Assembly (NCBI GenBank): GCA_948890655.1
Contig: CAQTYU010000001.1
Location: 186,001-250,000, forward strand
Length of the DNA stretch: 64,000 nt
Direction of reading: 5' to 3'
Source of the DNA: Christensenellaceae bacterium
GTDB lineage: Bacteria; Bacillota; Clostridia; Christensenellales; Borkfalkiaceae
In this document: in pieces, positions 49,424-56,483 of the stretch
Position numbering within the stretch: the first letter of the stretch is position 1
Layout: each line of letters begins with the position of its first letter
Position numbers and translations under genes: made by a program
The notes under the pieces: model-generated
What the model was told of the DNA's origin: nothing
Seen by the model: the letters and a program-made list of their open reading frames with translations, nothing else
Databases searched by the model: none

Positions 49424-50641
49424 ATGGATAACAGTATCGTAATTTCTACTCCTCCCCACGTAAAATCGAGAAGGACGACACGCGGCATTATGCTTGACGT
49501 GTGCATAGCGCTCCTGCCAAGCGCGATTGCGGGCATAGTGTTTTTCGGCTGGCTTGCGCTTATGATTGAGCTGGTTGCGGTGGTTTCCTGCGTGGCGACG
49601 GAATTCGTTTACTACTTCATTGCCAACAAGGGCTTTTCCAATAAGTGCAAGGACGCGGGCAAGGTATGCGTAAGGTGGTGGAAGCAGTTTGACTTCACTT
49701 CCGTGGTCACCGGACTGATACTTGCGCTTATAGTTCCGGCAACAACGCCCTGGTACGCGGCGCTTATCGGCGGGATATTCTCGATAGCGATAGTAAAGAT
49801 GCTTTTCGGCGGCACAGGCAAGAACTTAGTAAACCCTGCGGCGGCGGGGCGCGTGTTTATGGCGATAAGCTTTGCAGCCGTTTCTACCTACACCGCAGCC
49901 AATATCCCCGCGCTTAATTTTGAAAGCGGAATATTTACGGATTCAACCAACCTTTCATGGCTGCTTTCGGCTTATCCCGAAACGAAGGTTACGGTTTTGG
50001 ACCTTTTCCTCGGCACGGGCGTTGCGGGATGCATAGGCGAAACCTGCAAGCTTGCAATTTTGGTAGGTTATATTTACCTTTGCGTAAGAAACGTAATCAA
50101 ATGGTGGCAACCCCTTCTGTTCATAGTCGTGTTCGGGTTTGCGGCAGTGTTTATGAGCGGGTTCGGGTTCATTGCTTCGGGCGGTTACATCTTCGATATT
50201 AAACTGTTCCTCCCCCACCTCTTTTCGGGTGGCGTGCTGTTCGGAGCGGTGTTTATGTTCCCCGATTACGTAACCTCGCCCAAAGGCGTGTACGGTCAAA
50301 TTCTTTACTACGTTTTAGCCGCCGTATTGGTTGCGGTTTTGAGATATTTCACGCATATGGAGGTTACCTCGTTCGTAATTATGCTTATGAACTTGTTCGT
50401 GCCCCTCATCGACAAATATCTTATCAGGCGACCCTTCGGATACGTTAAGGTTAAGAAAGAAAAGAAAGCAAAGACCCCCGACGAAAGAGTTGCGGATGCG
50501 GTAGACGCGCTTAAAGTAGACGAGAACGCCGCGGCTGAAATAAGCCACGGGAAAGATAATGAAAACACGGAAAAGAGCCCTGCGGCAAGCGTGCAAAGCG
50601 TGAACGCGGACAACGTTAAATCCGCAAAGGAGGAAGCGTAA
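49424..50641 (+). CDS. rnfD: Rnf complex subunit D
   Basis: 405-residue NqrB/RnfD-family membrane protein with about nine to ten helices. FGGTGKNLVNPAAAGRVF near residues 126-143 and DLFLGTGVAGCIGETCKLAILVG near 192-214 are family blocks. RnfD normally carries FMN on a threonine in an SGAT-like motif just before the second block; here that region reads FTDSTNLSWLLSAYPETK and the canonical motif is not apparent. A charged C-terminal tail of ~70 residues follows. AAGGAGAA before the ATG. Confidence 0.94.
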   Translation: MDNSIVISTPPHVKSRRTTRGIMLDVCIALLPSAIAGIVFFGWLALMIELVAVVSCVATEFVYYFIANKGFSNKCKDAGKVCVRWWKQFDFTSVVTGLILALIVPATTPWYAALIGGIFSIAIVKMLFGGTGKNLVNPAAAGRVFMAISFAAVSTYTAANIPALNFESGIFTDSTNLSWLLSAYPETKVTVLDLFLGTGVAGCIGETCKLAILVGYIYLCVRNVIKWWQPLLFIVVFGFAAVFMSGFGFIASGGYIFDIKLFLPHLFSGGVLFGAVFMFPDYVTSPKGVYGQILYYVLAAVLVAVLRYFTHMEVTSFVIMLMNLFVPLIDKYLIRRPFGYVKVKKEKKAKTPDERVADAVDALKVDENAAAEISHGKDNENTEKSPAASVQSVNADNVKSAKEEA

Positions 50642-50642
50642 A

Positions 50643-51785
50643 ATGACCGTTAAAGGATTTTTCAAAAGCAACGTATTCAAATGCCTTGCAACTCTTCTGT
50701 GCGTATTGTTGATAAGCGGAATATTCCTTACAATTATGAACGCGCTTTTGGCGGTAACGCCCGAAGAAAAGTTCCAAAGGGCGATAAGCAAAATTTACGG
50801 CAAGAACGTGGCGACTACGGCGGTTGCGGTTGCGGACTATAACAGCAACGCGACTATCGAAGAAGCTTACAGGGTTGAGGACGGAAACTACCTCGTTAAA
50901 TCCACGGGCAAGGGCGGTTACGAAAACGGAACGGTTACCTGCTGGGTGGTTATCGAATTTAACAACGGCGCCGTATGCGGCATAGGCAAAGTCGTAATAG
51001 ACAGCAACAAAAACCAAAGCTATATAGACAGAGTTACCGATAAAGCGTTGAATCAGTTCGGCGAGCTGTACAACAGCGAGATAAACGAGAAAGGCTTCAC
51101 CGAAAATATGATAACCAACGCGACCGTAAAGGGAACTAAGACCGCTATCTGCAACGCGGTAAACGGAGCGCTTGACTTCGTTAACAACTCCTTCGGTAAG
51201 GTTAGGGCGTTGGGCGAAAGGTTCCTTGAAGAAATTCAGAAGGCTTACGGAGAAAACGTTATATCGGTTTACGGTACGGACGACAAGGGCGTTGAAAAAC
51301 TGATAACAAAAGAGGACGAAACCGTGACAGGCTTCAAGGTTGAGGCGCAGCACGGAAATGCAACCGTAAACGAGTACTACAAAGTCAAGTATACGGTGGA
51401 CGAAAGCGAAATATTGCATTATCTTATAACTTCCACCGGTAACGGCGGATATCAGGACGGTACTGTTACCTGCCGCGTGGCAATAGCTATAACGAACGGC
51501 AAGCCTACCACTATTTACAACGCAACGATAATCGGAAACGTAGGGCAGTCCTATATCAACGACATAAAGCATATGGGCAACTACTCCGGTAAGGACATTA
51601 CGGGCGACGGATTTGCGTTCGAGCCTTCGGGTGATTTCTTATCTTCGGGCGCAACCAAATCGTCGACGGCGATTGCAAACGCGGTGAACGGCGCGATAAC
51701 TTACGTTAAGACCTTAACGTTCGAAGCGCCCGAAACAAATCCCGACGGCGACGGCGGGGATAACGGCGAAGGAGGCAACTCATAA
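50643..51785 (+). CDS. rnfG: Rnf complex subunit G with two FMN-binding domains
   Basis: 380 residues, about twice the usual RnfG length. One N-terminal membrane helix (VFKCLATLLCVLLISGIFLTIM, about 9-30), then two similar FMN_bind domains (about 45-185 and 200-365). Each has a GKGGYENGTVTCWVV / GNGGYQDGTVTCRVA segment and a closing TAICNAVNGAL / TAIANAVNGAI. Only the second has the flavin-attachment motif SSGATKS; the first reads ITNATVKG with Gly replaced by Asn and an insertion. The C-terminus is Gly/Asp-rich. Flavin would be attached by ApbE (54507). Strong AAGGAGG; starts right after rnfD. Confidence 0.93.
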   Translation: MTVKGFFKSNVFKCLATLLCVLLISGIFLTIMNALLAVTPEEKFQRAISKIYGKNVATTAVAVADYNSNATIEEAYRVEDGNYLVKSTGKGGYENGTVTCWVVIEFNNGAVCGIGKVVIDSNKNQSYIDRVTDKALNQFGELYNSEINEKGFTENMITNATVKGTKTAICNAVNGALDFVNNSFGKVRALGERFLEEIQKAYGENVISVYGTDDKGVEKLITKEDETVTGFKVEAQHGNATVNEYYKVKYTVDESEILHYLITSTGNGGYQDGTVTCRVAIAITNGKPTTIYNATIIGNVGQSYINDIKHMGNYSGKDITGDGFAFEPSGDFLSSGATKSSTAIANAVNGAITYVKTLTFEAPETNPDGDGGDNGEGGNS

Positions 51786-52432
51786 TGAATAAGTACAAAA
51801 AGATTACATTAGACGGACTTATTTATCAGAATCCCACCTTTATGCTGGTTCTCGGCACCTGCCCCACCCTCGGACTTATCTCCTCCGCCTTTTCGGCAAT
51901 GGGTATGGGTCTTACGGTTGTTGTTATTCTCACTTTAAGCAATATTCTTATTTCTGCTTTGAGAAAGGTTATACCCAACTCCGTGCGTATACCCTGCTAT
52001 ATCGTAATTATAGCAACCCTTGTAACCTTTGCGAGAATGTTCCTTGAAAAGTTTGTTCCCGACTTATACGACAGCTTGGGCGGCTTCCTTGCGCTGATAG
52101 TCGTTAACTGCATTATCCTTGGTCGCGCGGAAGCGTTTGCAAACAAGCACACCGTGCCCGAAGCGGCGGTTGACGGAGTAATGCAGGGCTTGGGCTTCAC
52201 CCTTGCGCTTACCCTTATGGGTATTATCTGCGAGTTCTTCGGCAAGGGTTCGCTGTTCGGCTACGAGATTATGAGCTTCTCAATCGGTATGCTTTCAAAG
52301 CCTGCGGGCGCGTTCCTTGTCTACGGGTTAAGCATTGCGGTCTTTACCTACGTTATCGATTGCATCGAGCGTGCTAAACGCGTTAAAGCCAACAAGCTTG
52401 CGCGAGAAAACCTTTTAAGGGAGGTGGCGTAA
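51785..52432 (+). CDS. rnfE: Rnf complex subunit E
   Basis: 215-residue RnfA/RnfE-family membrane protein, six helices. NPTFMLVLGTCPTLG at about residues 12-26 contains the conserved cysteine that in Rnf/Nqr holds an intramembrane Fe-S cluster with its RnfA partner; VVNCIILGRAEAFA near 108-121 carries the second. Shares one base with the rnfG stop (TAATG). Confidence 0.95.
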   Translation: MNKYKKITLDGLIYQNPTFMLVLGTCPTLGLISSAFSAMGMGLTVVVILTLSNILISALRKVIPNSVRIPCYIVIIATLVTFARMFLEKFVPDLYDSLGGFLALIVVNCIILGRAEAFANKHTVPEAAVDGVMQGLGFTLALTLMGIICEFFGKGSLFGYEIMSFSIGMLSKPAGAFLVYGLSIAVFTYVIDCIERAKRVKANKLARENLLREVA

Positions 52433-52435
52433 ACT

Positions 52436-53041
52436 ATGGGTACTTTTATTGCTATAGTTCTTGCGGCGGTTCTTACCAACAACTTTATTACGGTTAAAAC
52501 TTACGGTATCTGCCCCTTCCTCGGCGTTTCCAAAAAGACGTCCTCTGCGGCGGGTATGGGAATTGCGGTTACCCTCGTTATGGTGCTTGCAACCCTTGTA
52601 ACCTATCCCATTTACACCTACGTTATGGTGCCGCTCGGTATCGAGTTCTTGGAGATAATTTTCTTCATCTTTATAATAGCTTCTCTCGTGCAGATGCTTG
52701 AAAAGATTATTCAGAAAATTTCCCCTTCGCTTTACGGGGCTATGGGTATTTACCTTCCGCTTATTACGACGAACTGCGCCGTGCTCGGCGTGACCGAGCT
52801 CGTCATAGGCGATATGTCCGCGTACATCGGCGATGCGTCTATGAATATCGGCTGGGCGGCTTTATACGCGTTGTTTGCGGGGCTCGGCTTCACACTCGTT
52901 ATGATAATAATGAGCGGTATGCGCGAAAAGCTGAATTACTACAAGACGGCTAAGGCGCTTGCAGGCTTCCCCATCGCTATGGTAACGGCTTGCTTTATCT
53001 GTATGGCGTTCACCGTGTTCAGCTATATCAGTTTGGGTTAA
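52436..53041 (+). CDS. rnfA: Rnf complex subunit A
   Basis: 201 residues, six helices, homologous to RnfE with opposite topology. NNFITVKTYGICPFLGVSKK near residues 16-35 and TNCAVLGVTELVI near 103-115 hold the cluster-binding cysteines. GGGAGGTGG before the ATG. Confidence 0.95.
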   Translation: MGTFIAIVLAAVLTNNFITVKTYGICPFLGVSKKTSSAAGMGIAVTLVMVLATLVTYPIYTYVMVPLGIEFLEIIFFIFIIASLVQMLEKIIQKISPSLYGAMGIYLPLITTNCAVLGVTELVIGDMSAYIGDASMNIGWAALYALFAGLGFTLVMIIMSGMREKLNYYKTAKALAGFPIAMVTACFICMAFTVFSYISLG

Positions 53042-53054
53042 GGAGGGCGCGATA

Positions 53055-53921
53055 ATGAATTTACTTGAAATTACCAATCAAACCTGGATTACCGTCGGCA
53101 TAGTTGCCGGTATATTTGCGGGAACAGCGCTTCTTATCGGAATACTGATACTCGTAGTAGGCAAGGTTTTCAAAGTCAACGTTGACGAAAAGATTACGAA
53201 GATTTTAGACAATCTTGCGGGTGCGAACTGCGGCGGTTGCGGCTGTTCGGGTTGTAGCGGATTTGCTTCCAAGCTTGCGGACGGCAGCGGAAACCTTGCA
53301 GATTGCCACGTTACTTCACCCGAAAAGAAAGCGGAAATAGCAAAGCTTTTGGGCATAGAGCTCACCGAAGAAGAACCCACGGTTGCTGTAGTTCACTGCG
53401 ACGGCGGAATAGAGAATTGCGCAGACAAGTATGAATACAAGGGTAACCCCACCTGCGCGGCGAACGCTTCGCTTTTGGGCGGAAATAAGGCTTGCTCCTA
53501 CGCGTGCCTGGGCTGCGGGGACTGTAAGGCGGTTTGCCCCGAAAACGCCATTGAGGTTACTGGCAGGCTTGCAAAAGTCGACCCCGACAGGTGTATATCT
53601 TGCGGTGCGTGTATGACGGCTTGCCCTAAGGGAATTATTGACCGTATACCTTCCTCCGCTCCCGTATACGTTGCCTGCTCTTCAAAGTGCCGCGGCAAGG
53701 AAGTGACAAGCGTTTGCAAAGTTGGCTGTATAGCTTGCGGCATTTGCGCTAAATCTTGCCCGCACGGCGCGATAACTATGAAGGACAATTTGCCCGAGAT
53801 AGATTATTCAAAGTGCACCGGGTGCTTAACCTGCGTTGCAAAGTGCCCGAGACACATTATTATAAGCCGTAAGGTTGTTGCGGAAGAAACTCCCGCACAG
53901 GAAGAAAAAGCGGCTGAATAA
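53055..53921 (+). CDS. rnfB: Rnf complex subunit B
   Basis: Ferredoxin-binding Fe-S subunit, 288 residues. N-terminal membrane helix (about 11-34), then the CGGCGCSGCSG cluster domain near 56-66, and four ferredoxin-like 4Fe-4S motifs: CLGCGDCKAVCP, CISCGACMTACP, CIACGICAKSCP and CTGCLTCVAKCP. Two double-cluster modules plus the N-terminal cluster is the clostridial form. Last gene of the operon; a 19-bp terminator follows. AAGGAGGG before the ATG. Confidence 0.96.
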   Translation: MNLLEITNQTWITVGIVAGIFAGTALLIGILILVVGKVFKVNVDEKITKILDNLAGANCGGCGCSGCSGFASKLADGSGNLADCHVTSPEKKAEIAKLLGIELTEEEPTVAVVHCDGGIENCADKYEYKGNPTCAANASLLGGNKACSYACLGCGDCKAVCPENAIEVTGRLAKVDPDRCISCGACMTACPKGIIDRIPSSAPVYVACSSKCRGKEVTSVCKVGCIACGICAKSCPHGAITMKDNLPEIDYSKCTGCLTCVAKCPRHIIISRKVVAEETPAQEEKAAE

Positions 53922-53964
53922 AATTAATGAGATAACCGCGTATTTATTGCAATTATTATAACGA

Positions 53965-54006
53965 TAAAGCCCGCCCCTGCGCCAAACGGCGCAGGGGCGG
54001 GCTTTA
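53965..54006. terminator. Bidirectional terminator after the rnf operon
   Basis: TAAAGCCCGCCCCTGCGCC pairs over 19 bp with its complement around AAAC, between rnfB and the convergent NusG-II gene. Confidence 0.9.
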
Positions 54007-54034
54007 CTTTGTTATCACGTTTAGCGGAACGCTA

Positions 54035-54502
54035 TTACATAATTAAATTCGGGTCGTCGTAATTTCTTGAAAGGGGTTCTATTCTCAGCCTGTGAGTGTT
54101 GCAGTAAATTATCTTGTTGTTGTCGTCTATCGCGGGGAAATAAACGCACTGTTTGCCGTTGCAGTCCGCTTCGGTAACCTTTACCGTCTTTGCGGATTTA
54201 TTTATATAAATTACGTTAACGCCGTCCGCAACGTTTACGGTGACGGTTAAACCGTTATCGTCCTCTTTTACGTTTTCCGCCGTTACCGTATCTGAATATA
54301 CCGCTCCGCCGTCGAACCCGTATTCGAACACCGCCTGCCCTTCAACGAATACCCTTACGCCCGTGAGAGGGCTTTCGTCCTTGGTTGCGAAAATTACGAT
54401 AAACAGCACGGCGACTGTTACCGCAATTACGCCATAGATAATTAAATCCCATATTTTAAAGCCCTTATCGGCTTTGACTTGTTCTACTTTTTTTAGTGAC
54501 AT
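54035..54502 (-). CDS. NusG domain II-containing membrane protein
   Basis: 155 residues: short cytosolic N-terminus, one membrane helix (LIIYGVIAVTVAVLFIVIFA, about 22-41), then an outer NusG-II domain with the family end VTEADCNGKQCVYFPAIDDNNKIIYCNTHRLRIEPL split across residues 108-145. Two cysteines plus a CNTHRLRI segment are typical. The family accompanies apbE, Gx and rnf genes in Clostridia, with unknown role. Starts 4 nt after the apbE stop; co-transcribed with it. Confidence 0.85.
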   Translation of the reverse strand: MSLKKVEQVKADKGFKIWDLIIYGVIAVTVAVLFIVIFATKDESPLTGVRVFVEGQAVFEYGFDGGAVYSDTVTAENVKEDDNGLTVTVNVADGVNVIYINKSAKTVKVTEADCNGKQCVYFPAIDDNNKIIYCNTHRLRIEPLSRNYDDPNLIM

Positions 54503-54506
54503 ATGT

Positions 54507-55661
54507 TTATTCGACGGTGAAGATTACTCTTCTGTCGTTCAGCTTTTCTTTTACGAACGAAATTGCCTTTTCCTTGCCCATTGCCATTATCGCCGTAGTG
54601 AGAGCGTCGTCCTCGGCTGCGCTGCCGCCTATTACGGTTACCGACATTATGCCCGTTTGCACGGGTTTGCCCGTCGTGGGGTCGATAACGTGGCAATAGC
54701 GGACACCTTCGATGGTGTAAAACTGCTCGTTATCGCCGCTTGTGGAAAGCTTTTCGTTTAAAATTTCGGTTTCGACGTACGGCTTTCTTGACGAGGAACG
54801 CGGGTTGGACAAGCCCAATTTATACGCGCCGCCTAAGTGCCTTTTTACGAGCATACTGCTTGAACCGAAACTGAAATATCCGAATTCGTAACCGTAGTCG
54901 TTAAATAATTTTTCCACTTTATCCACGGCGTAGCCCTTGCCTATGCCGCTCAAATCGATATGCAGGGTCAGCGTTTCGCCAGCCGCTTCAACGGTGTATT
55001 CGGGTTTTACGGCGTAGTGCGTTTCGCCATCGCGGATTAACTGCAATTCGCCAAAGTGCGACGAAAGGTCGGTATATTTTGCAACGAGCTCGTCCGCGGG
55101 CAAATCTTCCTTAGTCATTACGCGGTGATTGTCGCCGAAGCCGTAGGCAAGCACGTTGTAATACAGCGCAGGGTTGTAGTAGCCTTCGGTCACTTCGTAA
55201 ATGCGCTTGGCTTCGCTTATTACCTCGTACGCGGTTTTGGAAATTTGTACCTTTTCGCCCGCGGCGGCGGCGTTGAAGCGCGATACGTCGGAGTTTACGA
55301 CCGAGGTTGAAAGCGACTTGTCGATATCGTCGATAGTGGTTTTAAATTCGGCGAGGAACGAATTGAACCTGTCCTGTGCGCCCTCCGCTTCAAAGTTTGC
55401 GGATATGGCGACGGTGGCGTCGGTATACATTGAAAAGTACGTTCTGCCATGCGTGGTGTAGCCCGCACAGTCGGGGGCTTCCCCTCCACGCTCCGTCGGG
55501 GTATAGCCTTCTATAAGTTCGGTTTTAAAGCTACCGTCCACGACCTTAAATCCGTCCTGCATATTTGTGTATAAACCGTAAGTTTTATTATTACAGCCCG
55601 CCGCGCAGACTGCGGCGCATACGACCGCAAGAAAAAGCACGGTTTTTTTAAGTAAATTCAT
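54507..55661 (-). CDS. apbE: FAD:protein FMN transferase, lipoprotein
   Basis: 384 residues. Lipoprotein signal (VVCAAVCAAGC, Cys about 23), so it works outside the membrane. ApbE blocks: HIDLSGIGKGYAVDKV near residue 235, CHVIDPTTGKPVQTG near 325, and the metal-site EDDALTTAIMAMG near 350. It transfers FMN from FAD to threonine in SGAT-type motifs; targets here would be RnfG, possibly RnfD, and the FMN-binding lipoprotein at 55742. No Shine-Dalgarno site: the -10 TATAAT ends 6 nt before the ATG, so the mRNA appears leaderless. Confidence 0.93.
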   Translation of the reverse strand: MNLLKKTVLFLAVVCAAVCAAGCNNKTYGLYTNMQDGFKVVDGSFKTELIEGYTPTERGGEAPDCAGYTTHGRTYFSMYTDATVAISANFEAEGAQDRFNSFLAEFKTTIDDIDKSLSTSVVNSDVSRFNAAAAGEKVQISKTAYEVISEAKRIYEVTEGYYNPALYYNVLAYGFGDNHRVMTKEDLPADELVAKYTDLSSHFGELQLIRDGETHYAVKPEYTVEAAGETLTLHIDLSGIGKGYAVDKVEKLFNDYGYEFGYFSFGSSSMLVKRHLGGAYKLGLSNPRSSSRKPYVETEILNEKLSTSGDNEQFYTIEGVRYCHVIDPTTGKPVQTGIMSVTVIGGSAAEDDALTTAIMAMGKEKAISFVKEKLNDRRVIFTVE

Positions 55662-55667
55662 AGCTTA

Positions 55668-55697
55668 ATTATAACATTAATTTCTTTTAAATGGCAA
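55668..55697 (-). promoter_or_regulatory. Leaderless promoter of apbE
   Basis: TTGCCA (complement of 55692-55697), 18-nt spacer, TATAAT (complement of 55668-55673), then TAAGCT and the ATG. Transcription is predicted to begin at or next to the initiation codon. Confidence 0.75.
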
Positions 55698-55702
55698 GAA
55701 AA

Positions 55703-55725
55703 AACCCGCCTTAAAAAGGCGGGTT
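55703..55725 (-). terminator. Terminator after FMN-binding lipoprotein
   Basis: AACCCGCC and GGCGGGTT pair, followed on the minus strand by TTTTTC. It isolates the lipoprotein gene from apbE. Confidence 0.8.
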
Positions 55726-55741
55726 AAAGATTTTAAGTTGT

Positions 55742-56350
55742 TTATTTTTTAAGCGCGTTTTGTACGGCAATCAAAACTCTGCCGCTACCCTGCGTTGAGT
55801 TTGTAATGAGCAAACCGCTTGAAACTAATGCAGAGTTATCGTCCTTTGAATAAGGTTCGCCAACTTCGTTATAGTAAACCTTTATATCCAAAATGTCGGC
55901 AACAGCTTTGCCTTCATACTGTTGAAGAAGCCAAGTTTCCTTTTTAAGCCAATTTAATCTGGCATCCTCAGTCCAATCGCCCTGAGCGTCACTGACGACG
56001 TGCCAATCTTTATTATAAGTAGTTACCTCTTCATCTGTATGTTTCCAAGCGCCGTGTTCGTCACGCTGAGGACCGCCCGCAGCCCAATCCACTACAAATT
56101 TGTTATACGTGCAGGAAAAAGCTTCGCCGTCGCCGTAGGAATGGGTTATATCCTCAACTTTGGTAATTATATTGTTTTCAACGGAAACCTTTACGACCAT
56201 ACCGTAAACAGCGTTGTATTGGTTAGCATAGCAATAATGACCGATATATTCGCCGTTGTAGCCGCCGGAGCAAGCCGAAGCGGTAGCGATACCTGCGCAA
56301 AGTGCGGTTGAAGCAACTAAAACCGATAATCCTTTAAAAACCTTTTTCAT
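55742..56350 (-). CDS. Exported FMN-binding-domain protein
   Basis: 202 residues. Signal peptide ending ATASAC, likely lipid-anchored. The outer part ends SSGLLITNSTQGSGRVLIAVQNALKK, which lines up with the closing part of FMN_bind domains (SGATxSS...AVxNAL) although Gly-Ala is replaced by Asn-Ser; the threonine is kept. NSTQGSG also resembles the degenerate ITNATVKG of the first RnfG domain. MVVKVSVENNIITKVEDITH fits the domain's first strands. Placed beside apbE, it may be an extracellular flavoprotein. Own terminator. Confidence 0.7.
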   Translation of the reverse strand: MKKVFKGLSVLVASTALCAGIATASACSGGYNGEYIGHYCYANQYNAVYGMVVKVSVENNIITKVEDITHSYGDGEAFSCTYNKFVVDWAAGGPQRDEHGAWKHTDEEVTTYNKDWHVVSDAQGDWTEDARLNWLKKETWLLQQYEGKAVADILDIKVYYNEVGEPYSKDDNSALVSSGLLITNSTQGSGRVLIAVQNALKK

Positions 56351-56443
56351 AAAAAACTCCTATGAAACTTATTACCTTTTAAGTTTAACACTTTTGGTAA
56401 AAAGTGTCAACCGTTTATTGATAATTTATTACTTAAAATTATA

Positions 56444-56474
56444 AAAACAGGCGCACCGCAGGCACGCCTGTTTT
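56444..56474 (-). terminator. Terminator of ABC fusion gene
   Basis: AAAACAGGCG and CGCCTGTTTT pair on the minus strand, followed by a T-rich tract. Confidence 0.75.
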
Positions 56475-56483
56475 AGTTTGGGT

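Noticed and set aside
50616..51572. 318-codon minus-strand frame antisense to rnfG
   Set aside because: A shadow of a well-supported gene in an operon; no start signals and a composition typical of antisense frames.
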